A stretch of DNA of 64,000 bases from Pseudomonadota bacterium (lineage in GTDB: Bacteria; Pseudomonadota; Gammaproteobacteria; Xanthomonadales; Xanthomonadaceae), in the NCBI GenBank assembly GCA_023390905.1, contig JAEWBY010000080.1:1-64000 (forward strand), in the 5' to 3' direction. Position 1 is the first letter of the stretch. Every line of letters starts with the position of its first letter. A program made the translations under genes and the position numbers. The notes below the pieces were generated by a model, which was not told the origin of the DNA, did no database searches, and saw only the letters and a list, made by a program, of their open reading frames with translations. Positions 41,388 through 51,900 of the stretch are shown piece after piece.

Positions 41388-42467
41388 TTACAGGCGCCGG
41401 CCGCTGTCGGCATCGAACAGATGCAGGTGGCGGGGGTCCAGCGCCATGCGCAACCGTGCGCCGGGGGCCGGAAGCCGCTGCGGCGGCACGCGCGAAATCC
41501 AGGTGTGGGCCTCCTGCACCACGTGCAGGAAGATTTCGTTGCCTACCGGCTCGACCGCTTCGATCGCCACTTCGAACCCCCGTGCATCGTCATCGGCCGG
41601 TTGCAGGTGCTCGGGACGGAAACCGAGCGCGACCGCCTGCCCGATCATGCGCTGCAACGCGGGCGCATCCGGCAGCGGCAGCCTGCCCGGGCCATCCATG
41701 TCCAGCCACAGGCCGTCCTGCTGCACGATCCGGCCGCGTGCGATGTTCATCGCCGGGCTGCCGAGGAAACAGGCCACGAACAGGTTCGCCGGTTGTTCGT
41801 ACAGGGTCATCGGTGTGTCGATCTGCTGCACCTGGCCATCCTTCAGCACGACGATGCGCTGGCCCAGCGTCATCGCTTCGACCTGGTCATGGGTGACGTA
41901 CACCATGGTCGCGCCGAGTTGCCGATGCAGGCGCGCGATCTCGGTGCGCATCGAGTGGCGCAGCTTGGCGTCGAGGTTGGACAGCGGCTCATCGAGCAGG
42001 AACACCGCCGGTTCGCGCACCAGTGCGCGGCCCAGCGCCACGCGCTGGCGCTGACCGCCGGACATCTCGCGCGGCAGCGTGTCGAGCATCGGTTCCAGCC
42101 CGAGCGTGCGTGCCGCCTCCATCACCCGCTGCCGCACCTGGGGTCTGGGCAGGCCGCGCAACTTCAGACCGAAGGCGAGGTTCTCGGCCACCGTCATGTG
42201 CGGATACAGCGCGTAGTTCTGGAACACCATCGCGATGTCGCGATCCTTCGGCGCCACGTCGTTGACGACGCGATCTCCGATCGACAGCGTGCCGTCGGAG
42301 ATCTCCTCCAGTCCCGCAATCATCCGAAGCAGCGTGGACTTGCCGCAGCCGGACGGTCCCACCAGCACCATCAGTTCGCCATCGGCGATGCCGAAACTGG
42401 CGCCATGCACGGCCACATGGCCGTTGCCGTACACCTTGCGCACGTTGTCCAGCCTGACGCTAGCCAT
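41388..42467 (-). CDS. Sugar ABC transporter ATPase, MalK/UgpC type
   Basis: This 359-residue ATP-binding protein has Walker A GPSGCGKST (37-45), the signature MSGGQRQR, Walker B VFLLDEPLSNLD and the C-terminal regulatory OB-like domain of CUT1 sugar importers (after about 235). Its partners are not adjacent: the sugar-binding protein and permeases at 52119-55182 have no ATPase of their own. It is therefore the best candidate to energise that transporter. It is divergent from the GH1 gene and shares a 198-base control region with a LacI-type operator. Confidence 0.9.
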   Translation of the reverse strand: MASVRLDNVRKVYGNGHVAVHGASFGIADGELMVLVGPSGCGKSTLLRMIAGLEEISDGTLSIGDRVVNDVAPKDRDIAMVFQNYALYPHMTVAENLAFGLKLRGLPRPQVRQRVMEAARTLGLEPMLDTLPREMSGGQRQRVALGRALVREPAVFLLDEPLSNLDAKLRHSMRTEIARLHRQLGATMVYVTHDQVEAMTLGQRIVVLKDGQVQQIDTPMTLYEQPANLFVACFLGSPAMNIARGRIVQQDGLWLDMDGPGRLPLPDAPALQRMIGQAVALGFRPEHLQPADDDARGFEVAIEAVEPVGNEIFLHVVQEAHTWISRVPPQRLPAPGARLRMALDPRHLHLFDADSGRRL

Positions 42468-42580
42468 CAGCTCTCCCGGACGGCATTGAAACCGTCATGT
42501 GTGGCGTGGCTGTCCCCGGGCCCCTCCCAGCGACAGTGGCGTGCCCGCGAAGGCCGCCGTTGCAGGTGATGCACTCCCGT

Positions 42581-42609
42581 TTCGCAAACCGGGAAGTTGC
42601 GATATTCTG
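42581..42609 (+). promoter_or_regulatory. Probable promoter of the GH1-glk genes
   Basis: TTCGCA (42581-42586) and TATTCT (42604-42609) are spaced by exactly 17 bases, each matching four of six consensus positions. The LacI-type operator begins four bases after the -10, which is where a repressor would block initiation. Confidence 0.45.
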
Positions 42610-42612
42610 CCA

Positions 42613-42626
42613 TGTAATCGTTTTCA
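42613..42626. promoter_or_regulatory. LacI-type operator upstream of GH1
   Basis: TGTAATCGTTTTCA matches TGTAANCGNTTACA at all but one of the fixed positions. It ends 39 bases before the GH1 ATG, directly after the proposed -10, and is also within the divergent ATPase control region. Confidence 0.65.
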
Positions 42627-42665
42627 CAAAACATCCCTGCACGCCACGACACCGCCGGAGGGGCC

Positions 42666-44027
42666 ATGTCGAAGTCTTACCGTTTCCCGGAGAATTTCAT
42701 CTGGGGCAGTGCCACCGCGGCCTACCAGATCGAAGGCTCCCCGCTGGCCGACGGCGCCGGTCCCAGCATCTGGCAGCGCTTCGCGCACACGCCCGGACGC
42801 ATGCTCAACAACGACACCGGTGACGTGGCCTGCGATCATTACAACCGCTGGCGCGAAGACGTCGCGTTGATGAAGCAACTGGGCATGCAGGCCTATCGCT
42901 TCAGCGTGTCCTGGAGCCGGGTGATGCCCGAAGGCCGCGGTCGGATCAACCAGAAGGGCCTGGACTTCTACGAGCGGCTGGTCGATACATTGCTGGAAAA
43001 CGGCATCCAGCCCACCGCCACCCTGTTCCACTGGGATCTGCCGGCGGCGCTGGATGACCGCGGTGGCTGGCTCAATCCGGACATCGCCGACTGGTTCGCC
43101 GATTACAGCGAGGTGATGTTCAAGCGGCTGGACGGCCGCATCAAGCGCTGGGCCACGCTAAACGAGCCGTGGGTCGTCACCGATGGCGGCTATCTGCACG
43201 GCGCGCTGGCGCCGGGTCACCGCAATCGTTTCGAAGCGCCGATCGCCTCGCACCATCTGCTGCGTTCGCATGGCAAGTCGGTGCAGGCCTACCGCGCCGT
43301 GGGCCAGCACGAAATCGGTCTGGTGGTGAACATCGAGCCGAAGTACCCGGCCAGCGACAGCGCCGAGGATCAGGCGGCCACCCGCCGCGCCGAGGCGTAC
43401 ATGAACCGGCAGTACCTGGACCCGGTGTTCCATGGGACGTACCCGGACGAACTGCGCGAGATCTTCGGCGAAGCCTGGCCGGAATGGCCGCAGGCCGACA
43501 TGGATCTGATCCGCCAGCCGCTGGACTGGATCGGCGTCAACTACTACACGCGCAACGTCGCCCGCCACGATGAATCCAACTGGCCGCTCAAGGTCTCACC
43601 GGTGCGGCAGAACCAGCACACCTACACCGAAACCGGCTGGGAAGTGTTCCCGCAGGGCCTGACCGATACGCTGACCTGGGTGAAGCAGCGCTATGGCAAT
43701 CCGAAGGTCTTCATCACCGAGAACGGTGCCGCGTTCTTCGATCCGCCCAAGGCCGAGAACGGCCGCGTGCGCGATCCGCTGCGCGTGAGCTACCTGCGCC
43801 AGCATCTGCGCGCCGTGCATGCGGCCATCGAGGCCGGCTGCGACATCCAGGGCTATTACGTGTGGTCGCTGCTGGACAATCTGGAATGGTCGCTGGGGTA
43901 TTCCAAACGCTTCGGTATCGTCCATGTGGACTTCGAAACGCAGACCCGCACACCGAAGGACAGTGCACGCTATTATGCGAAGGTCGTCGCCAGCCACGGC
44001 GACGCACTGACCCACGAGGACGATTGA
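42666..44027 (+). CDS. bgl: GH1 beta-glucosidase
   Basis: The 453-residue protein is a family 1 glycoside hydrolase with a retaining mechanism. The acid/base is Glu167 in TLNEPW and the nucleophile is Glu352 in ITENGA. The N-terminal FPENFIWGSATAAYQIEG signature and YVWSLLDNLEWSLGYSKRFG are present. There is no signal peptide, so it acts in the cytoplasm on imported oligosaccharides. The next gene is glucokinase, 58 bases on, which indicates release of free glucose. No 6-phospho-sugar (PTS) genes are near, so unphosphorylated beta-glucosides are the likely substrates. Confidence 0.94.
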   Translation: MSKSYRFPENFIWGSATAAYQIEGSPLADGAGPSIWQRFAHTPGRMLNNDTGDVACDHYNRWREDVALMKQLGMQAYRFSVSWSRVMPEGRGRINQKGLDFYERLVDTLLENGIQPTATLFHWDLPAALDDRGGWLNPDIADWFADYSEVMFKRLDGRIKRWATLNEPWVVTDGGYLHGALAPGHRNRFEAPIASHHLLRSHGKSVQAYRAVGQHEIGLVVNIEPKYPASDSAEDQAATRRAEAYMNRQYLDPVFHGTYPDELREIFGEAWPEWPQADMDLIRQPLDWIGVNYYTRNVARHDESNWPLKVSPVRQNQHTYTETGWEVFPQGLTDTLTWVKQRYGNPKVFITENGAAFFDPPKAENGRVRDPLRVSYLRQHLRAVHAAIEAGCDIQGYYVWSLLDNLEWSLGYSKRFGIVHVDFETQTRTPKDSARYYAKVVASHGDALTHEDD

Positions 44028-44085
44028 CGCGGATGCGGCGGATTACTTTTTGCGGCCTTGAACCCAACAACAAGAAGTACTCCGC

Positions 44086-45114
44086 ATGAGCAGCGCGACA
44101 CCTGCGGCAGGCGCGCCTGCGCTCGGCAAGTTCGTGCTGCTCGCCGACATCGGCGGCACCAATGCGCGCTTCGCCCTGGCCGATACCGGCGCGGCTTCAC
44201 CGCTGCTGGATGAAAGCGTGCGCGGTTTCGTGGTCGCCGATTTCCCGTCGCTGGCCGACGCGGCGCAGCATTATCTGGACGAGATCCGCGCCGAACAGGG
44301 TGCGCTCGAAGTCCGTCACGGCGTGTTCGCCGTGGCCGGCCGCGTCGATGGCGACGAGGCCCGCATCACCAATCATCCGTGGGTCATCTCGCTGTCGCGC
44401 ACGCGCGATGCGCTGGGCTTCGATGGCCTGCGGCTGGTCAACGATTTCGCCGCGCAGGCGATGGCGCTGCCGCTGCTCGGCCCGCGCGACGTGGTCAGCA
44501 TCGGCATTCCGGAGTGGAAGCCGCAGCCGCTGCTGCAGCACTGCACCTATGGCGTGATCGGGCCTGGCACCGGGCTTGGCGTGGGCGGCCTGATCATCCG
44601 CGAGGGCCGTCACCACCCGCTGGAAACCGAAGGCGGCCACGTCAGTTTCGCGCCCGGCACGCCGCAGGAAATCGACATCCTCGAAAAACTCTCCGCGCAG
44701 TTCGGCCGCGTCTCCATCGAGCGCTTGATCTGCGGTCCCGGCCTGGTCAACGTGCACCGTGCGCTGAGCGAACTGGCCGGTGAAGATCCCGGCAACCTGC
44801 AGCCTTCGGACGTGACCGCGCGCGCCGCGGCCGGCGATGTGCGCAGCGCCAACGCGATCGATGTGTTCTGTGCGGTGTTCGGTGCGGTGGCCGGCGATCT
44901 GGTGCTCACGCTCGGCGCGTGGGACGGCGTGTTCCTCACCGGCGGCCTGGTGCCGAAACTGCTGACCTCGCTGCAGCATTCAGGCTTCCGCCAGCGCTTC
45001 GAACACAAGGGCCGCTTCTCGGCCACGATGGGCCGCGTGCCGACGCTGGCCATCGTGCACCCGCGCCCCGGCCTGCTCGGCGCGGCGGCGATCGCGGTGG
45101 AAAGCTGGGGCTGA
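44086..45114 (+). CDS. glk: Glucokinase
   Basis: Glk phosphorylates free glucose with ATP to give glucose 6-phosphate. The 342-residue protein is of the bacterial Glk family (hexokinase-actin fold): ATP-binding DIGGTNARFAL at 21-31, the glucose-binding VNDFAAQA, GPGTGLGVGG and the LETEGGHVSFAP loop. The length is close to E. coli (321). It follows the GH1 gene and precedes edd and eda, so glucose released by GH1 would be directed into the Entner-Doudoroff route after oxidation by Zwf and Pgl (not in the window). Confidence 0.94.
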   Translation: MSSATPAAGAPALGKFVLLADIGGTNARFALADTGAASPLLDESVRGFVVADFPSLADAAQHYLDEIRAEQGALEVRHGVFAVAGRVDGDEARITNHPWVISLSRTRDALGFDGLRLVNDFAAQAMALPLLGPRDVVSIGIPEWKPQPLLQHCTYGVIGPGTGLGVGGLIIREGRHHPLETEGGHVSFAPGTPQEIDILEKLSAQFGRVSIERLICGPGLVNVHRALSELAGEDPGNLQPSDVTARAAAGDVRSANAIDVFCAVFGAVAGDLVLTLGAWDGVFLTGGLVPKLLTSLQHSGFRQRFEHKGRFSATMGRVPTLAIVHPRPGLLGAAAIAVESWG

Positions 45115-45418
45115 AGTGCGGGGATTCGGGAGACCTGAGAGGGGATCGCAGACCCCATCGGCTCTTTGATCGAATCCCCAATCCCCTCTTCCGGCTCCCG
45201 GCCCCGCAAGCTGGTCTACCTTTGGTCACTTTAAATGCGCACGCGAATTGCGTAGAAAGCTGAACTGCATTCATCGTGCGCCGCCCTTGCAGCGGCCGCG
45301 TCGGTTCGAAGCAGCACGCGCGGTTTTTTCCGGACGATGGCGCGGCATGCGCCGATACGACACGTCCCGCTGACAGCGATCCGCGCACACTCTTCTTTTC
45401 GCAGCACAGCCGACGCCA
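45115..45418. other. Gap between glk and edd
   Basis: These 304 bases contain the inverted repeat at 45120-45187 and about 210 bases that should carry an edd promoter. I see no operator of the TGTAANCGNTTACA type and no clear HexR-like palindrome here. No gene is apparent. Confidence 0.5.
45120..45187. repeat. GATTCGGGA-type inverted repeat after glk
   Basis: GGGGATTCG (45120-45128) is perfectly complementary to CGAATCCCC (45171-45179), and AGGGGAT (45140-45146) to ATCCCCT (45181-45187), so two alternative stems are possible. It begins six bases after the glk stop and resembles the repeats after sucB, lpd and near mtnA. Confidence 0.6.
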
Positions 45419-47329
45419 ATGAGCCTGCATCCGCGCATCCAGGAAATCACCGAACGCATCCGCCAGCGCAGCCTGCCGCTGCGCCGCGCCTATCTGGCCG
45501 GCATCGATGCGGCCAACAGCAACGGGCCGCATCGCTCGCGCCTGAGCTGCGGCAACCTCGCCCACGCCTTCGCCGCCTGCGGGCCGACCGACAAGGGCCG
45601 CCTGCGCGCCGACGTCACGCCCAACCTCGGCATCGTCAACGCGTACAACGACATGCTCTCGGCGCACCAGCCGTTCGAGAGCTATCCGGCGGTGATCCGC
45701 GCAGTGGCGCGCGAACTCGGCGCCACCGCGCAGGTCGCCGGCGGCGTCCCCGCGATGTGCGATGGCGTGACCCAGGGCCGTCCCGGCATGGAGTTGTCGC
45801 TGTTCTCGCGCGATGTCATCGCGCAGGCCACCGCCATCTCGCTGACCCACGACATGTTCGACGCCGCGCTGTACCTGGGCGTGTGCGACAAGATCGTGCC
45901 GGGCCTGCTGATCGGCGCGCTCGCCTTCGGGCACCTGCCGGCGGTGTTCGTGCCGGCCGGGCCGATGACGCCGGGCATCCCGAACAAGAAGAAGGCCGAA
46001 GTGCGCGAGCGCTACGCCGCCGGCGAAGCCAGCCGCGAGGAACTGCTCGAAGCCGAGTCCGCCAGCTATCACGCGCCGGGCACCTGCACGTTCTACGGCA
46101 CCGCCAACTCCAACCAGGTGCTGCTCGAAGCGATGGGCCTGCAATTGCCGGGCACCTCCTTCGTCAATCCGGATCAACCGCTGCGCGAAGCGCTCACCCG
46201 CGCGGCCGCCGAGCATGCACTGCGCATCACCGCGCTGGGCGATGACTATCGGCCGATCGGCCATCTGGTCGATGAGCGCGCGATCGTCAACGCGATGGCC
46301 GCGCTGATGGCCACGGGCGGATCCACCAACCACACGATCCATTGGGTCGCGGTCGCGCGCGCGGCCGGCATCGTGCTGACCTGGGACGATATCGATCAGA
46401 TCTCGCAGATCGTGCCGCTGCTGGCGCGCGTGTATCCCAACGGCGATGCCGACGTGAACCGCTTCGCCGCCGCGGGCGGAACGCAGTACGTGTTCCGCGA
46501 ACTGCTGGATGCCGGGCTGATGCACGACATCCCGACCATCGTGCCCGGTGGGCTGCGTGCCTATTGCGATGAGCCGCGGCTGCAGGACGGCCGCCTCGCC
46601 TACGCACCCGGCACGCCGCAGAGCGGGGACGACAACGTGCTGCGTCCGGTGGGCCGTGCCTTCGAGGCCCAGGGCGGCCTGCGCCTGCTGCGCGGCAACC
46701 TCGGCCGTTCGCTGATCAAGACTTCGGCGGTGAAGCCGGAATACCGGTTCATCGAAGCGCCGGCGGTGGTGGTCGATGATCCGCGCGCGCTCAACAAACT
46801 GCATGCGGCCGGCGTGTTGCCGCAGGATTTCATCGCGGTCGTGCGCTACCAGGGCCCGCGCGCCAACGGCATGCCCGAACTGCACTCGCTCGCTCCGTTG
46901 CTGGGCCTGTTGCAGAACCAGGGCCGTCGCGTCGCGCTGGTCACCGACGGCCGGCTGTCCGGCGCCTCCGGCAAGATCCCCGCCGCGATCCACCTCACGC
47001 CCGAGGCCGCGCGTGGCGGCCCGATCGGGAAACTGCGCGAAGGCGACATCGTGCGCCTGGACGCGGAAGCCGGCGTTCTGGAAGCGCTGGTTCCGGCCGA
47101 AGAATGGAATGCGCGCGAACAGGCCCCCAATACCTCGCCGGCCGCGCTCGATCTCGGACGCAACCTGTTCGCTGTCAGCCGCGACGTGGTGACGCCGGCC
47201 GATCAGGGCGCACTGTCGATTTCCTGCGGCCCGCCGTACCACAATGGCACGTGGGAATATGACTCGGAATACGAACTCGGCGAAACACCCGAAGCCGCAT
47301 GCGCACCGCATGACGAGAAGGATGCCTGA
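45419..47329 (+). CDS. edd: Phosphogluconate dehydratase
   Basis: Edd dehydrates 6-phosphogluconate to 2-keto-3-deoxy-6-phosphogluconate, the first dedicated step of the Entner-Doudoroff pathway. The 636 residues belong to the IlvD/Edd family with a [4Fe-4S] cluster. Signatures CDKIVPGLLIGALAFG and TDGRLSGASGKIPAAIHL are both intact, and TANSNQVLLEAMGLQLPG and ATGGSTNHTIHW are typical of Edd. The length is near the family value (about 605). Eda follows after 103 bases. No Shine-Dalgarno is obvious before the ATG. Confidence 0.96.
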   Translation: MSLHPRIQEITERIRQRSLPLRRAYLAGIDAANSNGPHRSRLSCGNLAHAFAACGPTDKGRLRADVTPNLGIVNAYNDMLSAHQPFESYPAVIRAVARELGATAQVAGGVPAMCDGVTQGRPGMELSLFSRDVIAQATAISLTHDMFDAALYLGVCDKIVPGLLIGALAFGHLPAVFVPAGPMTPGIPNKKKAEVRERYAAGEASREELLEAESASYHAPGTCTFYGTANSNQVLLEAMGLQLPGTSFVNPDQPLREALTRAAAEHALRITALGDDYRPIGHLVDERAIVNAMAALMATGGSTNHTIHWVAVARAAGIVLTWDDIDQISQIVPLLARVYPNGDADVNRFAAAGGTQYVFRELLDAGLMHDIPTIVPGGLRAYCDEPRLQDGRLAYAPGTPQSGDDNVLRPVGRAFEAQGGLRLLRGNLGRSLIKTSAVKPEYRFIEAPAVVVDDPRALNKLHAAGVLPQDFIAVVRYQGPRANGMPELHSLAPLLGLLQNQGRRVALVTDGRLSGASGKIPAAIHLTPEAARGGPIGKLREGDIVRLDAEAGVLEALVPAEEWNAREQAPNTSPAALDLGRNLFAVSRDVVTPADQGALSISCGPPYHNGTWEYDSEYELGETPEAACAPHDEKDA

Positions 47330-47432
47330 GTGACCGGAAACAGGCTTCGTTGAAGATCACTGTACCCACTCCCCTGCTGCACTCGCCCGCTCCGCGAATT
47401 TCTCCATCCCGAATCCTCAATCCGCGTACACC

Positions 47433-48089
47433 ATGACCATCGAAGCCCGCCAGCAGAAAGCCGAATCTCTCCTCCGCGCCGCGGGCATCCTGCCGGTGGT
47501 CACCGTGCATACGCTCGATGAGGCGCGCAAGGTGTCGCAGGCGCTGCTCGAAGGGGGGCTGCCGGCGATCGAACTGACCCTGCGCACGCCGGTGGCGATG
47601 GAAGCGCTGGCGATGCTCAAGCGCGAGCTGCCGGGCATCGTGATCGGCGCCGGCACCGTGCTGACGGTCGAGCAGATGCAGCGATCGATCGATGCGGGCG
47701 CGGATTTCCTCGTCACCCCGGGCACGACGCCGAAGATGGCCGACGCACTGGCGCAGGCGGACGTACCGGTGGTGCCCGGCGCCGCCACGCCCACCGAACT
47801 GCTCGCGCTGATGGAACGCGGCTTCCGCGTCTGCAAGCTGTTCCCGGCGACCGCGGTCGGTGGACTGGCGATGCTGAAAGGCCTGGCCGGCCCGCTCTCC
47901 GAACTCAGGCTCTGCCCGACCGGCGGTATCGGCGAGGACACCGCGGCCGACTATCTCGCGCAGCCCAACGTGGTCTGCATCGGCGGATCGTGGATGGTGC
48001 CGAAGAACTGGCTGCAGGAAGGCGCATGGGACAAGGTGCGCGACAGTTCGGCCCAGGCCGCAGCGATCGTCAAGCGCGTGCGCGGCTGA
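47433..48089 (+). CDS. eda: KDPG aldolase
   Basis: Eda cleaves 2-keto-3-deoxy-6-phosphogluconate to pyruvate and glyceraldehyde 3-phosphate. The 218-residue class I aldolase has the Schiff-base lysine at 135 (FRVCKLFPATAVGG) and the catalytic glutamate at 47 (AIELTLRTP); the phosphate-binding PTGGIG is also present. The gap from edd contains a short CCCGAATCC repeat piece and no strong ribosome-binding site. With glk and edd it completes the route from glucose to triose apart from zwf and pgl. Confidence 0.95.
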   Translation: MTIEARQQKAESLLRAAGILPVVTVHTLDEARKVSQALLEGGLPAIELTLRTPVAMEALAMLKRELPGIVIGAGTVLTVEQMQRSIDAGADFLVTPGTTPKMADALAQADVPVVPGAATPTELLALMERGFRVCKLFPATAVGGLAMLKGLAGPLSELRLCPTGGIGEDTAADYLAQPNVVCIGGSWMVPKNWLQEGAWDKVRDSSAQAAAIVKRVRG

Positions 48090-48119
48090 TCGATACCCGC
48101 TGTTTCTGCGGAAGGGGTC

Positions 48120-48151
48120 TCAGCTCCGACCTGCGTGATTGTCGGGGCTGA
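48120..48151. terminator. Hairpin after eda, possible bidirectional terminator
   Basis: TCAGCTCCGAC (48120-48130) pairs at 10 of 11 positions with GTCGGGGCTGA (48141-48151), loop of ten bases. It lies 31 bases after the eda stop, between convergent genes. There is no T run. Confidence 0.42.
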
Positions 48152-48219
48152 CTTCCAGCCGCAATGGCTGGCCAGTCCCGTTGCCCAATGCAACTGAAGA
48201 CGATCACGCTGAAGCCTTC

Positions 48220-48909
48220 CTACGCGGCCACCAGGCGCATCGCCAAGCCACCGCGCTTCCACGCCCGCGCCAGCATGGCGTACCAGCCGACCATTAGCAG
48301 GCCCAGTTGCCATTCCAGCGCGTTCTCGATGCGATCCCGGAGATCATGATCGCCGACTAGCGCGCCTGCGGCGACATTGCCGAGGCCCAGCATCAGCATC
48401 GCCACGCAGATGCACGCCATCACGCGCGCGATGCGCGGCGTGATCGCTTCAACGCGCGAGGCCTGCCGCATCAGCAGCAACTGCGCCACGAAGCCGAACC
48501 CGAAATACACCGTCACGCCATAGCGGCGCAGGAATCCATACACCTCGCCCTGCGTGCCAAGAAAACTCGCGTACACCGCCAGCGCGAACGCCGAGGCGAG
48601 GCCCAGGCCCTGCATCAGCGCCAGGCTGCGCAGATGCGCAGAGCGCGCGGTCAGCCAGCGCCGCGACAGCCACCACGTCAGCGCATGCAGCACCGCGCAC
48701 GGAATGACCAGCAGGCGGAACAGGTGATTGCCCAGCCCATGCCGCGACGCGCGGCTGATCGACACGCAGCCTTCCAGATACGGCATGCAGGCCGGCACGT
48801 GCTGTTCGGCGATGGAGATCGCGTAGGCCAGATGCGCCGCCAACAGGAACAACAGCGTGATCAGCAGCGGCAATGGCCACAGCGGAATGTCCGGAGCGGA
48901 TGAGCGCAT
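48220..48909 (-). CDS. Multi-pass membrane protein of unknown family
   Basis: ATG 48909 is chosen as start because AAGGGAG stands seven bases before it; a GTG at 48936 is also in frame. The 229-residue product has about six hydrophobic segments. A conserved-looking loop after the first helix has two cysteines and the string CVSISRASRHGLGNHLFR, which recalls the Frag1/DRAM/Sfk1-like membrane proteins, but I am not sure of this. It is the last gene of the transporter run, 36 bases after the discoidin gene, so it is probably co-transcribed. I cannot assign a function. Confidence 0.7.
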   Translation of the reverse strand: MRSSAPDIPLWPLPLLITLLFLLAAHLAYAISIAEQHVPACMPYLEGCVSISRASRHGLGNHLFRLLVIPCAVLHALTWWLSRRWLTARSAHLRSLALMQGLGLASAFALAVYASFLGTQGEVYGFLRRYGVTVYFGFGFVAQLLLMRQASRVEAITPRIARVMACICVAMLMLGLGNVAAGALVGDHDLRDRIENALEWQLGLLMVGWYAMLARAWKRGGLAMRLVAA

Positions 48910-48945
48910 CGCCGATCTCCCTTGCGATGCGTCCACTGTACGCGC

Positions 48946-51900
48946 TCAGCGCAGTTCGACGTTCACCTGGGCGGGCAGTTCGCGGATGCGCAGCTCGCCG
49001 TTGCGCCACGATGCGGCGCGGCCGTTGATGGTGGTGCGTCCGGGCGCGCCTTGCAGCGGCCACGGCAGCACGATGCCGCCTTCGGGCATGCGCAGCCCGG
49101 CCGGCATCTCCAAGCGCAGTTGCGCGCCCGAACGTTGCAGGCGGTAGCCCAGCGGACCGTACGGCGTGCGCAGGCCCTCCACGCTGATGCCCTCCCCGTC
49201 CAGCCAGCGGGCCAGCACGCCCGCGGCGATCACGATGCTGGCGTCCACTTCGCGCGTGTAGGCGAACATGTCCAGCGCCGAGCGCACGAAGTCCGAGCCC
49301 ACCCACGCATGCGGCAGGTCGCCGAGGAAGAACGGCGTGCGCGGCGTGCGCGAGACCACTTCACCCCACTGGTTCCATTCCTGCGGACGGCGATCCCGGA
49401 AGAAGAAATCGATCGCTTCCCACGCACGCTCGCGCCAGCCCAGGCGCACGAACGCGGCGACATTGCGCCACTCATACGGCGTGTAGTCCTTCCATTCGCG
49501 CTGCCCGTCACGGCGCTGCGCGAACTCGCGCCAGTAGCGTTCGAAGGTGTTGTTCACCAGATCCGCCGGCAACCGGCCCTGTTCACCGCCCGGTGCGAGT
49601 GCGATGGTGGTCGAAGTCGGATCGAAGTCGCCCAGTTCCGCCGCGCCCGGCAGATAATCGATGCCATGCGCACGCGTGGCGGCACGCAGCGAAGCATCGA
49701 GATCGGCGCGGAACTGATCGCGTGCGGCGGCCATCGTCCTGCGTTGCTTCGCGTCGCCCACGATGCCGGCCAGTTCGGCCGCATCCTTGTAACCGCGCAG
49801 CGCCCAGAAGTTGTCCCAGTACGAATGCATCGGCTTGGCCGAATAGCCTTCATGGCTGATCGACACCGGCATCATTCCGTAGAACGCCCCATTGCGTGCG
49901 CGATTGGCGTCGGTGCGCTCGCTCAGGCGCAGCGTTTCCATGTAACCGAACGCGCCCTGCACGTGCGGCCACATCGAGCGCAGGAACGCTCGATCGCCGG
50001 TGTAGCGGTAATACTCGGCGATGGCATAGATCAGTTCACCGTGGCTGTCGTTCTCCGGTACCGGATCGCTGCCGCGATCGTCCACGCAGCACGGCACCAT
50101 GCCGTCCTTGAACTGGTACGGCGCATACCACTGCACATAGTCGCGCGCGACATCCTCGCGCCCCATTCGCAGCAGGCCTTCGGAGATCATCGCGCCGTCG
50201 CGGATCCAGCTCCGCGAATACGAGCGCGTGCCCGGCTGCAGGCGCGGCCCGATGCGCGAGATCAGCATGTGCGCCAGCGACGTGCGCAGCGTATCGATCA
50301 ATGCCTGCCCTTCAGCCGGCACGCGGATGCGCACGCGGTCGAGCGTATCGCGCCAGCCGTCGGCCACCTCGCGTTGCGCGGCGGCGGCATCGAACGGAAA
50401 CGCGACCGGAAGTTCGCCTTCCCAGGGTGCGAGCCAATGGGTTTCGAAACTCTGACCCGGTTGCAGCGTCACCGTGTACGTCTGCACTGCCGATGCCAGA
50501 CCGTCGGCATCGTGGATTTCGATCGGCGCATCCTGCGCGGAGCTTCGCGGTTCATTGCGCGCCAGCCGCTCGGTGATGAGGCCCGCATCGAAGGTGGACG
50601 CCCGCGCATGGCCCGAGGGATCGAAATCGATCCGCAGATCACCGTTCAACAGTACACGGCCATCGCGCAGTGACAGCCTCCGGATCGGGCTGTAGCCGCC
50701 GGTGGTGTTGAGGAACTGGCTCGGCGGATTGACCTGGTATGGCATCAATGCCAGCGCCAGCGTGAACTGCCGGGGCTGCGCGCCGGTATTGGTCAGCCGA
50801 TAGCGGCCGATCAAGCGCGATCGCCCGGACTGTTCCTGTGCGAAGGCGGCGATGCCCAGCGAGAACTCCGCGCGCGTCCACTCGACCTGCGGCATCGGCA
50901 GATAGCCGTCCTGCAGCGACAGCGAGGTCTCGACATCGGCCCAGGTCACCCACGACGGCGACGATCCATCCGCGTCGGCGACCTGCACGAAGGGCACGAT
51001 GCTCGGTGCGCCGCGGCGCAGTTCGATCGCGCCATCTTCGCCAATCAAGCCCTGTTCCCTGCCGCCATCCACGCCCACCAGCGTCCAGTAGGGTTGCTCG
51101 CCGATGAAGCCGCGCGGGAACCAGCCACGCGGCCGATCGGCCGCGATCGATTCCAGCAGATCGTTCGGCGTCGCGGCAAAGGCCAGTGGCTGCACGCGCG
51201 CTTCCTGCAAGGCAATGCGCGGGGCGGCACCGCGTTGCACGCGTAGTCGCAGGTAGCGCGCCTGCGATTCCGGCAGGGCGATGTAATCGCGCCCACCGTT
51301 GCTTCCGCGCACGTCACGCAGCATGCGCCAGGCGCGACCGTCATCGGAAAGATCGATCGCATAGTCGGTTGCATGGCGATCCCTGGCCCAGTCCAGCCGC
51401 AGACCGCCGAACTCGCGCGGACGTTGCAGATCCAGCGTCAACGTCGCCCGCGCTGCATCGGCTTCCCAGGCGGTGGCCGGATCCTCATCGACGGCCCGCC
51501 GCGCATCGCTGTCTCCGCGCGTGCCCTGCGCCGTCGCGGTGGCGTCGAGTGGCGACGTGTCATCGGCCGGCAACGGCTCGAACGTCAGATCATCGAAACA
51601 CACCGAACCCTTGCCGCCGACCTGGTTGTAGATCGTGAACTCCAGCCGCGCACTGGCCCGCATCACCGGATCCTTCGACGGCCCCCACGCCTTGCCGATA
51701 TGGCGGCGCTTGTAGACCACCGGCGTCCACGTCGCGGGGAACGCATGGCGCGGGCGATTGACCCACCACACGTTGTCACCGCTCTGATCGAACAGCTTGA
51801 ACTGCAGATCATTGGCCGGTGAATCGCCACGCAGCCGGAAACTGAAGCGGTAGTTGTCCGGATATTCCATTGGCAGATCGCGTTGCAGGCTGGCATAGCC

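Noticed and set aside
45207..45418. A sugar operator of the TGTAANCGNTTACA type before edd
   Set aside because: I read this region on both strands and found no match, so edd and eda are not assigned to the LacI regulon.
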